Assembly (NCBI RefSeq): GCF_006715085.1
Contig: NZ_VFMM01000001.1
Coordinates: forward strand, 1,054,001-1,118,000
Length of the DNA: 64,000 bases
DNA from: Kribbella jejuensis
Lineage (GTDB): Bacteria > Actinomycetota > Actinomycetes > Propionibacteriales > Kribbellaceae
Reading direction: 5' to 3'
In this document: positions 63,588-64,000 of the stretch, in pieces
Layout: each line of letters begins with the position of its first letter
Numbering within the stretch: the first letter of the stretch is position 1
The notes under the pieces: generated by a model
Told to the model about the DNA's origin: nothing
What the model saw: the letters and a program-made list of their open reading frames with translations, nothing else
Databases searched by the model: none
Program-made: the position numbers and the translations under genes

Positions 63588-64000
63588 ATGAGTGTCTTGC
63601 CTTCGGGCGAACAATGGATCCTGCGCGGCGGCGGGTACGAGGCGACCGTGGTGAGCGTCGGCGGTGGGTTGCGCGGGCTCACGTACGACGGGCGGCCGGT
63701 TCTGCTCGCCTACGGGGAGGACGAACTGGCGCACGCCGGCATCGGGCAGCACCTGTTCCCGTGGCCGAACCGGATCACCGACGGCGAGTACACGTTCAAC
63801 GGCGTCACGCAGCACCTGTCGCTGAGCGAGCCGGCCCGGCGGAACGCGATCCACGGCCTGACCCGGTGGGCCAACTGGGAACGCCTCGACGACGGCTCCG
63901 ACGAGTCGACGGCCACCGTCACCCACCGCCTCCACGGCGAGCCGGGCTACCCCCACCAACTCGACCTCCGGGTCACCTACCACCTGACAGATCAGCTGCA
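63588..64000 (+). CDS. Aldose 1-epimerase family protein (partial, runs off the window)
   Basis: The first 137 residues of a galactose-mutarotase-fold protein are present: ATVVSVGGGLRGLTYDGRPVLLAY, then GQHLFPWPNRITDGEYTFNGV, then the family histidine region RRNAIHGLTRWANWE (His in NAIHG). The ATG at 63588 has GTGAGGA about 8 nt upstream. The C-terminal half, with the catalytic Glu and second His, lies beyond 64000. It is divergent from the YCII gene. Confidence 0.9.
   Translation, partial: MSVLPSGEQWILRGGGYEATVVSVGGGLRGLTYDGRPVLLAYGEDELAHAGIGQHLFPWPNRITDGEYTFNGVTQHLSLSEPARRNAIHGLTRWANWERLDDGSDESTATVTHRLHGEPGYPHQLDLRVTYHLTDQL

Overview
This 64-kb window is chromosomal DNA of a high-GC actinobacterium. 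Evidence: GTG starts are frequent, 23S rRNA is about 3.1 kb, gene order is argCJBDF-argR-argH, pheST and infC-rpmI-rplT are present, and ECF, ANTAR and TetR regulators are numerous. Gene content and protein style fit the Nocardioidaceae/Kribbellaceae, and Kribbella is my best guess. That is inference; a 16S comparison would settle it. Nearly everything looks like ordinary chromosome. The only mobile element is one IS630-family copy.

Layout. 1-1.1 kb: non-coding DNA with short tandem repeats and what looks like a decayed alpha/beta-hydrolase 5' end. 1.1-7.1 kb: a complete rRNA operon on the minus strand (16S-23S-5S, no spacer tRNA), with tandem promoters upstream and a strong hairpin after 5S. 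7.1-11.3 kb: tyrS, an App1-type phosphatase, a luciferase-like flavin oxidoreductase and a 3-methyladenine glycosylase. 11.3-18.6 kb: arginine biosynthesis operon argC-J-B-D-F-R-H (no argG) with overlapping start/stop junctions. 18.7-20.8 kb: AhpD-like protein with an ECF41 sigma factor, then a GNAT acetyltransferase. 20.76-21.89 kb: intact IS630-type element flanked by TA. 21.9-30.7 kb: an apparent cell-surface operon of a GT2 glycosyltransferase, a polytopic GT-C-like membrane protein and a 1,839-residue secreted repeat protein. 30.7-36.5 kb: gamma-glutamyltransferase, pheT, pheS and a small membrane protein. 36.5-39.4 kb: drug-efflux MFS gene divergent from its TetR regulator, and an uncharacterised protein. 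39.7-43.3 kb: three GAF-ANTAR regulators and a fatty-acid desaturase. 43.5-46.4 kb: a TrmH-type methyltransferase, rplT, rpmI, infC with an attenuator-like leader, and a DUF1844 gene. 46.4-49.8 kb: an orphan FtsX-type permease and an aminoglycoside-phosphotransferase-like protein. 49.8-55.2 kb: carbohydrate ABC importer (no ATPase), LacI regulator and cytoplasmic glycoside hydrolase. 55.2-59.7 kb: TetR regulator and DUF1707-ATPase-FtsX operon. 59.8-64 kb: SseB-like protein, membrane protein, uridine-kinase-like protein, a sigma-factor/globin fusion with a YCII-domain partner, and a truncated-by-window aldose epimerase.

Most unusual item: at 61,486-63,159 one uninterrupted frame joins a complete ECF42-type sigma factor (sigma2, sigma4, DUF6596/TPR-like extension, residues 1-407) to a complete truncated-haemoglobin domain (residues 408-557). 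If real and expressed, this would be a sigma factor physically fused to a haem-binding module, a candidate one-component gas or redox sensor. Other notable signals are: the same 18-nt element in the leaders of the desaturase and the adjacent GAF-ANTAR gene, able to pair with each Shine-Dalgarno region; an infC gene starting at a non-canonical ATC behind an attenuator; nested or tandem palindromic operators at two transporter genes; and a giant surface protein built from two alternating repeat types.
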